This document shows, in pieces, positions 33,811 to 43,369 of a stretch of 47,500 bases of DNA (within the stretch, counting starts at the first letter, position 1; every line of letters starts with the position of its first letter). This stretch comes from Prorocentrum cordatum (lineage: Eukaryota; Sar; Dinophyceae; Prorocentrales; Prorocentraceae). The position numbers were made by a program, and so were the translations under genes. The DNA is taken from contig CAUYUJ010015756.1 of NCBI GenBank assembly GCA_963575745.1, positions 70,001 through 117,500 of the forward strand. The letters run 5' to 3'. A model generated the notes under the pieces. The model ran no database searches. It was not told the origin of the DNA and was given only the letters and a program-made list of their open reading frames with translations.

Positions 33811-34553
33811 TGAACCTTTACTAGTAAAGAGTGATTATTGCTGATCCCCCCTCTGGTGACCATAATGCTTTTTCAATTAAAGTGCTTCCTCTGGGGTTCG
33901 CAGTTTTTTTCAAAGGGACAGTGTGGTGTCACCAAACTGCGTTGTTGGCCCCCGAGCTGCAACAACAACGGCTCCCGTGTGATACGTCCTCACAATTTAT
34001 TTACACATCGCGCTTTCGGGCGGGAATTCCTCACACATTATTCAGGAATCGCGCTTTCGCGTGAGACCCCCTCTCAGTTTCTTCAGACGCCCCGCCCTCG
34101 ACATTCAGGAGTCACGCTCTCGCTGCGGATTTCCTCACGATTGATTTGGGAGTCGAGCTGTCGCTCGAGACTCCTTCGCGATTCCTGCAGCACGCACGCT
34201 TCAGCAACCCGCCTGCTCGACCTGGCCGCCTGGGCCCTCCTTCCTGACCCGCCTGGTAGGGTCTACCCGCCCGATCTGCCCGTCTGGTCTGTCATGTGTT
34301 TTCTGCTCCTAGCCCCACTCCTCCTAGTCTCTCGTCTCTCTCTTGTGATCCATCCTCTTCCCTGCCCCCTTGTCCCGTCCTTCCATCCGTCCTCTCTTCC
34401 CCTGCCTCAAGGGCTGCACGAAGTACACGTCGCAGGTAAGAAAAACATGCACCCAAGGGGGTACGGTCGAATACGAAGAGGGCGGGCATCGAGGGTTCGG
34501 GGTATACGTGTTGAGTGGAGCGTAAACAGATAAGAACGAACATACTGAAACTT
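33811..34553 (+). repeat. Module type C/E, diverged copy 7
   Basis: Outside the triplication. It has TGATTATTGCTGATCCCCCC, CTGGTGACCATAATGC, the 45-bp repeat, the CT-rich part and the 3' core (GGGCATCGAGGGTTCGGGGT, AACAGATAAGAACGAAC), clearly more diverged than copies 1-6, so the module family is older than the triplication. Confidence 0.83.
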
Positions 34554-34655
34554 GGTGGTGTTGCTGTTGTCATTGTTATCGTTATAGTTGTTGTTGGTGT
34601 TGTGATTGGTGTTGTTGTTGTGATTGTGGTTGTGGTTGTTGTTGTTGGTGTGGTT

Positions 34656-34699
<44 letters not shown>

Positions 34700-34735
34700 T
34701 GTTGTTGTTGTTGTTGTTGTTGTTGTTGATGTTGC

Positions 34736-34780
<45 letters not shown>

Positions 34781-34903
34781 GATTGATGTTGTTGTTATTG
34801 CTGTTGTTGTTGTTGGTGGTGTTGGTGTTGGTGTTCGTGTTGTTGTTGTTGTTGTTGTTGTTGTGGTTGTTGTTGTTGTTGTTGTTGTTGCTGTTGTTGA
34901 ATG
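34554..34903 (+). repeat. TTG array with TAG block
   Basis: About 350 bases of TTG triplets with GTGAT interruptions and a pure TAG/GTA block of about 15 triplets at 34655-34700. Confidence 0.93.
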
Positions 34904-35031
34904 TGGCAGGTGTTTCACCCTGGCCTCTCGCGACTGATCAGGCCCAGGCCCTCATTAAGCCTGTCCGCGTCGCAGATCGCCTCTGGACAAGGGGTCGGCA
35001 GCGTTTCTGGGTGTTTCCTCCCTTTTTCCGA

Positions 35032-35353
35032 CGGCAGTCCCTGCTACGTGGCTGGCTCAGCTTGCTGTGAAAACAGGCGCTGCGCACAGTCGATAACGGG
35101 TGTTGTTCGTGACAGTGCCGTCCTGCAGCCCGTAGGGCAGGAGCTTTTCGTGTGCAGTGGGCGCCCCTCACTGGCACTGCTCGCGCGCTGGGGGGTGGGG
35201 GGGGGCAGATGAGCCAATGACGGACAGGGCCAGGGGTGCCCCCAAATTTGGCATGTTTTGAAGACCGCGACCAGAAGGATGTGAGATGCGTGTTCTGTAT
35301 ATTGCAACGCGTTTGCGTGCGCAGAGCTCACGGTGTTGCAGAGATGTTGGCAA
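35032..35353 (+). repeat. Diverged direct repeat of about 300 bp, copy 1
   Basis: Shares CCCTGCTACGT, AGGCGCTGCGCACAGT, GCCGTCCTGCAG, GGCAGATGA, GACGGACAGGGCCA, TATATTGCAACGCGTTTGCG and GAGATGTTGGCAA in the same order with 35818-36113, so it is an old duplication. No gene is recognised. Confidence 0.8.
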
Positions 35354-35817
35354 ACCATTGGTCACCAGCCGAAAGTATCTCCCGAGTTCGGCTTCGTCGT
35401 GGCGCGGGTGCTCAGCGCGCCAGAGCTGCATTATGGCGGATTTCTCGAGTGACCGTTGAGTTATGATGTCGTTGTTGTGATTGCTTTTGAGACCAGCAGC
35501 AGCGCCGTGGAGACGCCGCACCGCCAGCAGTGCAACCGCAGCAACCCCAATCACAAACGCAGGCCGCCGCAGCAGCGCAGCCGCAGCAGTCCTATCCAGC
35601 TTGTTTGATTGCTTCAACAAGGGGCGTCTCAGGTGCGTTTTGGCAGGCAGAAAAGTAGCAATGGTCGCTGCAAAAAAAAAGCCTCGCAGGTGCATTGTGT
35701 CCGTATTACGACGGGTCCCACGAGCGCCTAACTACAGGGGTTCGGTGGCTCACACCCATGGGCCGTGGTAGGTGCCCGCTCTGACGGCCGGGGGAGGCCG
35801 CGATGTCACGACCGAAG

Positions 35818-36113
35818 GCCGTCCCTGCTACGTCGCTGTCTCAGCCTGCGGTGAAAGCAGGCGCTGCGCACAGTTGGAAGCGGGCGTCGTTCGTAACAGC
35901 GCCGTCCTGCAGTCCGTAAGGCGGGAACGTCTAGTGCGCAGTGGGTGCCCATCATTGGCAGTGCTCGCGCGCTGGGGGGGGCAGATGAACCCGAGACGGA
36001 CAGGGCCATGGGTGCCGTCAAAGTGGGCATGCTCAGAAAACCGCAGCCAAAATTATGTGAGCTGTGCGCCTGGTGTATATTGCAACGCGTTTGCGTGGAG
36101 ATGTTGGCAAGCT
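35818..36113 (+). repeat. Diverged direct repeat of about 300 bp, copy 2
   Basis: Partner of 35032-35353. It lacks about 16 bases (CAGAGCTCACGGTGTT) before GAGATGTTGGCAA. The interval between the copies contains a GCA/CAG-rich stretch (35495-35590) readable as a Gln/Ala-rich peptide but without other support. Confidence 0.8.
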
Positions 36114-36209
36114 GCTGCTCTTCCTCACCCGCGTGATCTTTGACAATAACGTCGAGATGGAATGTGGCTGGAAGGCGGCCGATGGAGATTCTCGTCCGCC
36201 GCGTTCCAC

Positions 36210-36420
36210 CTCTCTCTCTCTCTCTCTTTCTCTTGCTCTTCGGCGAACTTGATGGTTGCGCCCCTGCTGGCTTGCTCTGGGTGGGCTCTTCCTGTTCCGC
36301 ATCCTCCTTTTCTCCTTCCCTCCTCCTGCTCCTCATCCTCCTGTTCCTTCTTGTCCTCATCCTCGTCATCCTGTTCCTCCTCCTCCTCCTTTTTGTTTTC
36401 TCCTTTTCCCCACGCCTCCA
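36210..36420 (-). repeat. CT and CCT/TCC-rich low-complexity tract
   Basis: A CT run at 36211-36235 and TCC/CCT-rich DNA at 36300-36400. A Glu/Asp/Lys-rich frame on the minus strand (36643-36125) is most simply a by-product of this composition. Confidence 0.8.
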
Positions 36421-36639
36421 TCCACCCTCCTGTTCCCCCCCGCCTCCCATGGCTACCACCGATGTTTTCGGGCCGCCGCCCCTCGGGCATCTCGACCGTT
36501 CCCTCAAGGGTGGGCCTTCGGCCAGAACCGTTTTTTTGAACGGCTGCGCTGCCTGAGCGGGGCTTCGAGCCGTCGAAGCTGGTGATACTTGCTGGCGCGA
36601 TTTTCTCGCGTCGCCACAGGTCAGGGCCACTCCATTTCC

Positions 36640-37020
36640 TCATTGTTCTTTGGCAAGACCGCCCGCTTTCCTTTTCTAATCCTTCAGTTGTTTCTCGGGC
36701 GGTGGCGAAGGTGGTCTACGTGAGCCACCGGCCGTGAGGCAGACCAGGCGAACCGAACACGTTCTGCGCGAAACCGCTTGCCGACGATGACGGCCTCCGA
36801 TTCAGCTGAACACCCCGCAGATCGAACACTCGACAGGAAGCCGTTCCGACCCCGATCTGTAGACGGACCAGCGTTCCGCGATGTATGCGGCCGAGCCCCA
36901 GCGGTGCAGTTGCGCCATGGAACACATGCCCCCCCTTGCACATATGAGGATGTACTGAGGCTGTGCCGCCTAGCCCATCGTGGTGAGCATCGATGCGCAG
37001 CGTATTGGATTCGAGAACGC
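36640..37020. other. Stretch without recognised gene
   Basis: Non-repetitive DNA with open frames in several phases on both strands. Composition is compatible with coding sequence, but no domain or motif is recognised. Confidence 0.4.
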
Positions 37021-37023
37021 GAG

Positions 37024-37102
37024 ATGGAGGAGGAGGAGGAGGAGGAGGAGGAGGAGGAGGAGGAGGAGGAGGAGGAGGAGGAGGAGGAGGAGGAGGAGGC
37101 GG
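37024..37102 (+). repeat. GAG trinucleotide array
   Basis: About 26 GAG/GGA triplets followed by GGCGGAGGGGGG. The surrounding 37103-37890 is GC-rich with C runs and no recognised feature. Confidence 0.95.
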
Positions 37103-37892
37103 AGGGGGGGCTTGGACGGGGGGGTGCATTGCAACGCCGTTCGCGCACCGTGGGCTTACCGTGGCCCTCCCCTTATCTCCCCCCCTCTCCTCAGGCGATC
37201 GCAAGCATGGATCAAGGGGGCGTGGATCAGTGACGGGTCTCGCTTCCATGGGAAATCGCGGATTTCCCCCGCCGAGCGAGGCGGCACCGGCCGCATTTTG
37301 AGGAGGGCGCCTCCCCCGATCCATGGATTTGGCGATCGCTCGCCACATCTGTGGACCGCTAATCCATGTTTGCGCGCCCCCGACCTCCCGAGGGCTCGGG
37401 GCGGGCCCCGCGCGCCGCTCACGTGGCTGCCTCCCCCACCCCCCCGCCCCCGGGTTCTTTCCTTCGCCCCGTGGTGGCCACTTCGGCTCCGATGCCTCCG
37501 TCGGCTGTTCCCACCGCGTCTTGGACCCAAGCCGCCGCTGACAGTAACAAAAAAAGTGTGCTGTCACGCCTGCCTCTCCCCCCCCCCGCCTCCCAGAAAT
37601 TCTGGGTGGGCCCCCGCCGCTGCCATCCTTCCTCCGCTCCCCCAGCCCCGTCGCCCTCTGCGGCACTCCCCCCTTCCTCCCGGTTGCCCAGGCTACTCCG
37701 ACGGGTGGGGCGGCTCGGTCCGAAGATCCGTGCCGCCAGCTCCGCCTCTATGCCTTGGGTTCGTTACCTAACAGCGAAGACTGATAGGTTTCTAGTGGTG
37801 TCAAAAGAGAGCATCTGATGACTCAGAAGGGAGGTCTGGGCGGCATCCGGACAGCGAGGGCCAGGCTCAGGGCCGGGCTCGTTTTAAGCAAA

Positions 37893-38397
37893 CAGTCGCA
37901 CACTTCGTGCTCTTCGACCTCCCAGAACTCCATTCCCGGGCCACATTTTGAATGCCCGGAGCCAACCGTAGGCCACTTCGTGCTCTTCGACTTCCCAGAA
38001 CTCCATTCCCGGGCCACATTTTGGATGCCCGGAGCCAACTGTAGGCCACTTCGTGCTCTTCGATTTCCCAGAACTCCATTCCCGGGCCACATTTTGGATG
38101 CCCGGAGCCAACTGTAGGCCACTTCGTGCTGTTCGACTTTCCAGAACAGCATTCCCAGGCCACATTTTGAATGCCCGGAGCCAACTGTAGGCCACTTCGT
38201 GTTCTTCGTGTTCCCAGAACACCACTCCCAGGCCACATTTTGAATGCCCAGAGCCAACTGTAGGCCACTTCGTGTTCTTCGTGTTCCCAGAAAACTATTC
38301 GTGTACCATATTTTGATTGCCCGGAGCCAACTGTGAGCCACTTCGTGATCTTCGTGTTTCCAGAACACTAGTCCTGTGCCATATTTTGAATGCCCGA
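37893..38397 (+). repeat. 73-bp minisatellite, about 6.9 copies
   Basis: GGCCACTTCGTG recurs at 37971, 38044, 38117, 38190 and 38263, exactly 73 bases apart, with a degenerate unit near 38336. Each unit contains CCCAGAACTCCATTCCCGGG, CCACATTTTG and ATGCCCGGAGCCAAC. Units become more degenerate to the right. Confidence 0.93.
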
Positions 38398-38665
38398 GCT
38401 GAGGCAGGCGGAGGCCGAGGCAGGCTGAGGCCGAGGCAGGCTGAGGCTGAGGCTGAGGCACGCCGAGGCAGGCTGAGGCTGAGGCTGAGGCAGGCTGAGG
38501 CTGAGGCAGGCTGAGGCTGAGGCTGACGCAGGCTGAGGCCGAGGCAGGCTGAGGCCGAGGCTGGGGCAGGCTGAGGCTGAGGCAGGCTGAGACTTAGGCT
38601 GAGGCAGGCTGAGGCTGAGGCAAGCCGAGGCATGCTGAGGCTGAGGCTGAAACTGAGGCAGGCTG
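38398..38665 (+). repeat. GAGGCT minisatellite
   Basis: 6- to 18-bp units built on GCTGAG and GAGGCAGGCTGAGGC. Ser/Leu/Pro/Gln-rich minus-strand frames are by-products. Confidence 0.92.
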
Positions 38666-38935
38666 AGGCATCCGTAGGAATCCATAGGAATCCGTAGGAC
38701 TCCCTAAGAATCTTCAGGAATCCGTAGGCATCCTTAGGAATCCGTAGGCATAGTTCAGCATCCTCAGGAATCTGAGGAATCCTTAGGCTTCCATAGGCAT
38801 CCTTAGGAATCCCCAGGAATCCCTAGGAATCAGGATTCCTAAGGATTCCTAAGGTTTCCGAAGGATTCCTACGGATTCCTAAGGATGCCCAAGGATGCCT
38901 GAGGAATCCTTAGGATCCCATGGGACCCTAAGGCC
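38665..38935. repeat. GGAATCC array that switches strand at 38833
   Basis: Left half: about 10-bp units AGGAATCCGT. From about 38830 the units are the reverse complement (AGGATTCCTA). The switch CTAGGAATCAGGATTCCTA is itself nearly palindromic, making an imperfect inverted repeat of about 100 bases on the right arm. Confidence 0.8.
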
Positions 38936-39428
38936 GTTGCCACTGCGACTGTCATTGCGACTGCGATTGCGATTGCGAGAACACTTGAATTCTACAACTG
39001 GATTCTCACATGAATATTACGGGGAATGCTTCCATAGATGCTTATACACATCGCTGTTAGGTTGCTTTGCCGGGATTTTTTTTTTGTTCAGAGAGTTCTT
39101 TTGGGGGTGTTTGGCGGCCACTGGTGACGAATAGGGGGTGATTGGAGGACTGTTGGCGCGGGGCGTGTAGTGCTATTAGCTGCTACTCGGTTACCGCTAT
39201 CTGCCGCTATCTACCGTTGTTTGCTGCCATTTGCCGCTAATCCGCCAACGGCTTGACTAAGATGGGCTTTCATCAACGAATGTTGACCAGACAGAGCGCG
39301 ATCAGACACCCCATGCCGACATCCAACCGCCGGCGCCGCCTCGAGGTGCCCTGCAGCAGCCCCCGCTGTGCCGCCTGGAGCGCGTTCGCCCACAGCGCCG
39401 CCCGCGCGGCCTCGGGAAGGGTGGCTGA

Positions 39429-39576
39429 TGGGCTTGTTTTCTACCACCACCACCACCACCACCATAAGTTCGAGGGGGGAAGGAGGTGGAGGATGAGGAG
39501 GAGAGGAGGAGGGAGGAGAAGGAGGAGGACCCCCTCCCCCTCCTACTTATGGTGGTGGCGGTGGAAAACAAGCCCA
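39429..39576. mobile_element. MITE-like element with TIRs and GAG core, copy 1
   Basis: Left end TGGGCTTGTTTTCTACCACC through CACCATAAGT. The right end (39545-39576) is its reverse complement apart from two substitutions and three fewer ACC triplets. The 148-bp element has a GAG-rich centre and no coding capacity. It is the same family as 40482-40606. Confidence 0.6.
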
Positions 39577-39673
39577 CCAGGGGCTCCTCTTTCGCACGGA
39601 GCCTTTTTTCTTATTGCTCTCCCCTTGGAGCCGGCCGGCTAGGGGCCTGGGGTGGTCCAGCCCTGGTTTTAAG

Positions 39674-39813
39674 TCGGGCCTGTCCCTCTACAGGAGGAAT
39701 ATTCAAGAGTAGTTAAATGTTTGACTATTCTTGAGATTTTTGGAATAGTTCATGACTATTTTTACAATTTCGTCTCAAGTCCCCCTTTAGGGGAACATGC
39801 CCGATTCTAACAC
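39674..39813. mobile_element. Degraded copy of the AAGTCGGGCC MITE-like family
   Basis: The left end is identical to the end at 4487 (AAGTCGGGCCTGTCCCTCTA). The right end (CTTTAGGGGAACATGCCCGA) is mutated. The core is AT-rich with GACTATTTTT-like phrases as at 4487-4649. Confidence 0.55.
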
Positions 39814-40020
39814 TGGTTCGGGCGAGCAGGAAGGGGGGGGGGGCAGGTTCTGGGTTTGAGGGAGTTTTCTGCCTTATTCGGCCTCCGGGAGCCGTCTTCG
39901 GGCCCCGGGACCGTTAGAACCAGATCCGGGGTGGAACAAACATGCACCAGGTGGATCCTGGGATGGGTCTGGGACCGATTCTGAGCGGACTTTCAAGCAG
40001 TGGCGAAGCGTCCTGGTGTG

Positions 40021-40197
40021 CCTATAGGCCTACCAAACAACATTCTAAGAACCTTTTGTGATTTCCACGAAGTGTTTTTCGAACATTTCTGGCTGGGACT
40101 GTCTTGTTTTAACACATCGGATTTATGTTTTAAGAACACTGCTTTTGTTCTAAGAACATTTCGGGGTTCTAAGAACATTTCGTGGTAGGCCTACAGG
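40021..40197. mobile_element. Short element bounded by CCTATAGGCCTACCAA inverted ends
   Basis: The ends 40021-40036 and 40182-40197 are inverted copies matching at 14 of 16 positions. The AT-rich interior has three TTCTAAGAACATT phrases. It is a candidate non-autonomous DNA element or introner-type insert. No target duplication is obvious. Confidence 0.5.
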
Positions 40198-40481
40198 AAT
40201 GCCGGGACGGTCGATCCCTTCTCAAGGGGGGGGGGAGGCCGACCGCACGCGGACGGGGCACGGCAGCGCGCAGGAGGTGGCCAGGCCTGTCTCTCGAGGC
40301 TCGAGGCGTTCGGGCGTTTCTTCGGTACTCGAGGCTCGAGGCGTTGTAGGCCTGAAGAAATGCTGGGACGGTCGGTCCCTGCTCAAGACTTGGCTTCTCC
40401 TCCAATTCTCCCGCGCCCTCTGGCAGTAACGCTCGTCGCCGTGGAGGGGGAAGGGGCAGCGACAGGAGGGGCAGGGGATGA

Positions 40482-40606
40482 TGGGCCTGTCTTCCACCAC
40501 CACCACCACCATAAGTTGGAGGAGGAGGAGGAGGAGGAGGAGGAGGAGGAGGAGGAGGACCCCCTCCCCCTCCAACGTATGGTGGTGGAGGTGGAAGACA
40601 GGCCCG
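40482..40606. mobile_element. MITE-like element with TIRs and GAG core, copy 2
   Basis: Left end GGGCCTGTCTTCCACCACCA through ATAAGTTGGA (40482-40520). The right end (40571-40605) is the reverse complement with two substitutions and one fewer triplet. The core is about 13 GAG triplets followed by CCCCCTCCCCC. Confidence 0.6.
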
Positions 40607-41285
40607 TCAAGGGGGCGGGCTCGGAGGGGGAGTCGTCGGCCTCGAGCCGCCGGCCGGCTGCCGCCCACGTCCTCGCCGACCGGGGCCTGGATGCCCCACT
40701 CCGCCCAGGGGCGTTGGGTTTTCGCAGGCCTAGAAGGTGACACCAACACCAGGATCGGCGGTGTTCCTCCACCGCAGGAGGAGGATCCCGATCTCGGTGA
40801 TGGTGGTCATTGTCTGGCTTCCAAGGTGACCGAAGTATTATTATCAACACCGAAATCTAGGACCATCTTCCTCCTGTGGAAACAACCCCCTGTGCTAGTG
40901 TTGGTGCTCATTTCCAGGCCTCCAAGGTTTCGCTACCGCGTGTCTCGTTCGACGAGCTTCGGGAGCCTATTTCGCCGATCTATCAGGGGTGCATGGCCGA
41001 TTCCAAGTCAATGTTTCCCTCCCTGAGCCATTCCCCACCACTCGGCCCCTCAGGAGGGGGCTGGTCGGTGACGTAAGGATTTGTGCCGGCGCCACCCAGG
41101 AGTGAGGTACCCGTAGGCCTTTCCATTTGATTTGATTGTCCTGGGCCACTTTTGATGGCCACGGGGCCCGAAAACGCTCCTCCCCCTCCTCTCCCATGCA
41201 ACAAACGCCGGGATTGAAGAAATCAATGCGCCGCATGTCTGGGAGTTTGGCTGTTTTGTTTTACGCCTCGGCTCCGACTGAGGAG

Positions 41286-41596
41286 ATGGTAGGAGGAGGA
41301 GGAGGCGGAGGAGGAGGAGAAGGAGGTGGAGTAGGGGAAGGGCGGAGTAGAAGTGGGAGGATAGGAGGAGGAGGAGGAGGAGGTGGAGGAGGAGGTGGAG
41401 GAGGGGGAGGGCGGAGTAGAAGTGGGGGGATAGGAGGAGAGGAGGTGGAGGAGGAGGTGGAGGAGGGGGAGGAGGAGGAGGAGGAGGAGAGGAGGAGGAG
41501 GGAGGAGGAGGGAGGAGGAGGAGGGGGAGGAGGAGGAGGAGGAGGAGGGGAGGAGGAGGAGGAGGAGGAGGAGGAGGAGGGGGAGGGGGAGGGCGG
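41286..41596 (+). repeat. Long GAG/GGA array with 65-bp higher-order repeat
   Basis: GAG/GGA triplets. GGGAGGGCGGAGTAGAAGTG recurs at about 41337 and 41405 at the left. CTCC-rich DNA (41700-41790) follows. Confidence 0.9.
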
Positions 41597-41879
41597 ATCA
41601 TTCGCCTGATGGGTCGCTCGCCAGTCTTGCTCTGCGCGCCGCTGGCCACGTCATTCCAGACCCGCCCGCCCCCTGCGTTCGACGAGGCCTTGCAGAGTTA
41701 CTCCTCAATTCTTCTCCCTCCTCCTTCCCCCTCATTCCTCGTCCCTCCTCCCTCCTTCTCTCTCCTGTCTCCCTCCTCCTTCCTTCTGCGCCTCCTCCTT
41801 CTCGGTCCATTTTCCTTACCTATACGACCACCCTTCGGGTGATAGGGAGGTTGTGGGGGGGGAGAGGGGGGGAACCAGC

Positions 41880-42440
41880 ATCTGACTCAATCGATCTCAC
41901 TATCGATCTCACTCAACGGGACACCACGGGACACCACGGGACACCACGGGACACCACGGGGCACTTGTCGATCTCACTATCGGTCTCACTATCGATCTCA
42001 CTCAACGGGACACCACGGGACACCAGGGGACACCTCGGGACACCGCGGGACACTTCTCGATCTCACTATGGTTCTCACTATCGATCCCATTATCGATCTC
42101 ACTCAACGGGACATCATAGGACACCACGGGACACCACGGGACACCTCGGGGCACCACAGCGATCTCGCTATCGATCTTACTATCGGTCTCATTATCGATT
42201 TCACTCAACGGGACACTACGGGACACCACAGGACACCTGTCGATCTCACTATCGATCTCACCATCGATCTCAGTTTTGGGACGCCACGGGACACCTCGGG
42301 GCATCACATCGATCGCAGGATCGATCTCACTATCGATCTCACTATCGATCTCACTATCGATCTCACTCAACGGGACACCACGGGACACCACGGGGCACCA
42401 CGGGACACCGCGGGACACCGCGAGCCACCGCCGGACGGGC
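41880..42440 (+). repeat. Satellite of alternating ATCGATCTCACT and GGGACACCAC arrays
   Basis: Blocks of the 12-bp unit ATCGATCTCACT, ending in CAACGG, alternate with blocks of the 10-bp unit GGGACACCAC. About six such pairs occur. Open frames on both strands are by-products. Confidence 0.92.
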
Positions 42441-42660
42441 GAGCGGGGGAGAATCGTTTGTCTTGACTTCGCCGTAGCAACGGCGGACACCACGGGACAC
42501 CACGGGACACCACGGGTTACCGCGGGACGCCGCGGGCCACCGCCGGACCGGGAGGGAGAGAATCATTTGTTTTGCCTTCGCCCTAGCAACGGCGGACACC
42601 ACGGGACACCACGGGACACCGCGGGCCACTGGCCGCCGGAGGAGAATCATTTGGTCCGGC
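42440..42660 (+). repeat. 100-120 bp higher-order repeat, about 2.5 copies
   Basis: GGGGGAGAATCGTTTG, GGGAGAGAATCATTTG and GAGGAGAATCATTTGG start units, each followed by CTTCGCC, TAGCAACGGCGGACACC and GGGACACC units. It grows out of the preceding satellite. Confidence 0.82.
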
Positions 42661-42924
42661 CGCGGCCCAGCCACAGGAGGATTTCCTTTCGCCCGCCCAC
42701 GCAGCTTCGCCTCGCCCGCCCGTACGCACGCACGACACGCACGACACGAAACCGAAACCGAAATCGATTTCCCGGTAGGGGGGGTCTCCGTTTCACGTCG
42801 GACTCACCCCCCAATTTCCGATAACTGACTCTTCCATGTCGCACCCTCAGACGACGTGTCGGTGGGGTGGGCCAGCGGCCAGGCGTCTCGCCCGAGATTC
42901 TCTCACCATCGCAACCTGTGGCAT

Positions 42925-43190
42925 CTTTCTGATCGAGGGCGGGCCGTTGGCAAACTGTGGCTCTTGCGGTAGCGTCGCGCACATTCGTTTTGAAAGTGCT
43001 CAGCAGTTTAGTTGATGGAGGGCGGATGGAGGGTGGGCGGTTTTCAAAATGTGGCTCTCGCCATAGCGCCGCGCACATGCGTCTTTGACGTTTGCAGCGG
43101 TTTCATGGATGCAGGGCGGTTCCTTTTCAAAATGTGGTTGTCGCCTTGCGTGGCACGCATTCGTTCTAAAAGTTCTGCAGCAGTTTCAAG
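42925..43190 (-). repeat. 82-bp minisatellite, inverted relative to the left end
   Basis: On the minus strand this reads as the unit found at 1-290 (CGCGGCGCTA..GGCGAGAG..CACATTTTGAAAA..CCGCCCTCCATC). About three units, more diverged than at the left end. Confidence 0.88.
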
Positions 43191-43193
43191 GAT

Positions 43194-43345
43194 CGTATGG
43201 TTGAAGTCCAAGAATTGGTGCTCAGGCACAGTTGAGCATTATCAGGACGCAAGTTCCACGTTGATCCGCGTATGGTTGAAGTCCTACGAAAGGTATCCTG
43301 GCACCACTTAGGGTTGTCAGACGCAGCAGTCACGTTGATCCGCGG
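43194..43345 (+). repeat. 74-bp diverged tandem repeat
   Basis: CGTATGGTTGAAGTCC starts at 43194 and 43268, and each unit ends in CACGTTGATCCGCG. A third, weaker partial unit follows (GAAATCCCAAGAATGG). Confidence 0.75.
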
Positions 43346-43369
43346 CAATGAAATCCCAAGAATGGCGTT

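Noticed and set aside
36125-36643. 172-codon acidic frame on the minus strand
   Set aside because: Composition follows from a TCC/CCT tract; no domain and no support.
36716-37666. 316-codon frame on the minus strand
   Set aside because: Contains a poly-Pro run from the GAG array, GC-rich with competing frames; the non-repetitive tail has no motif I recognise.
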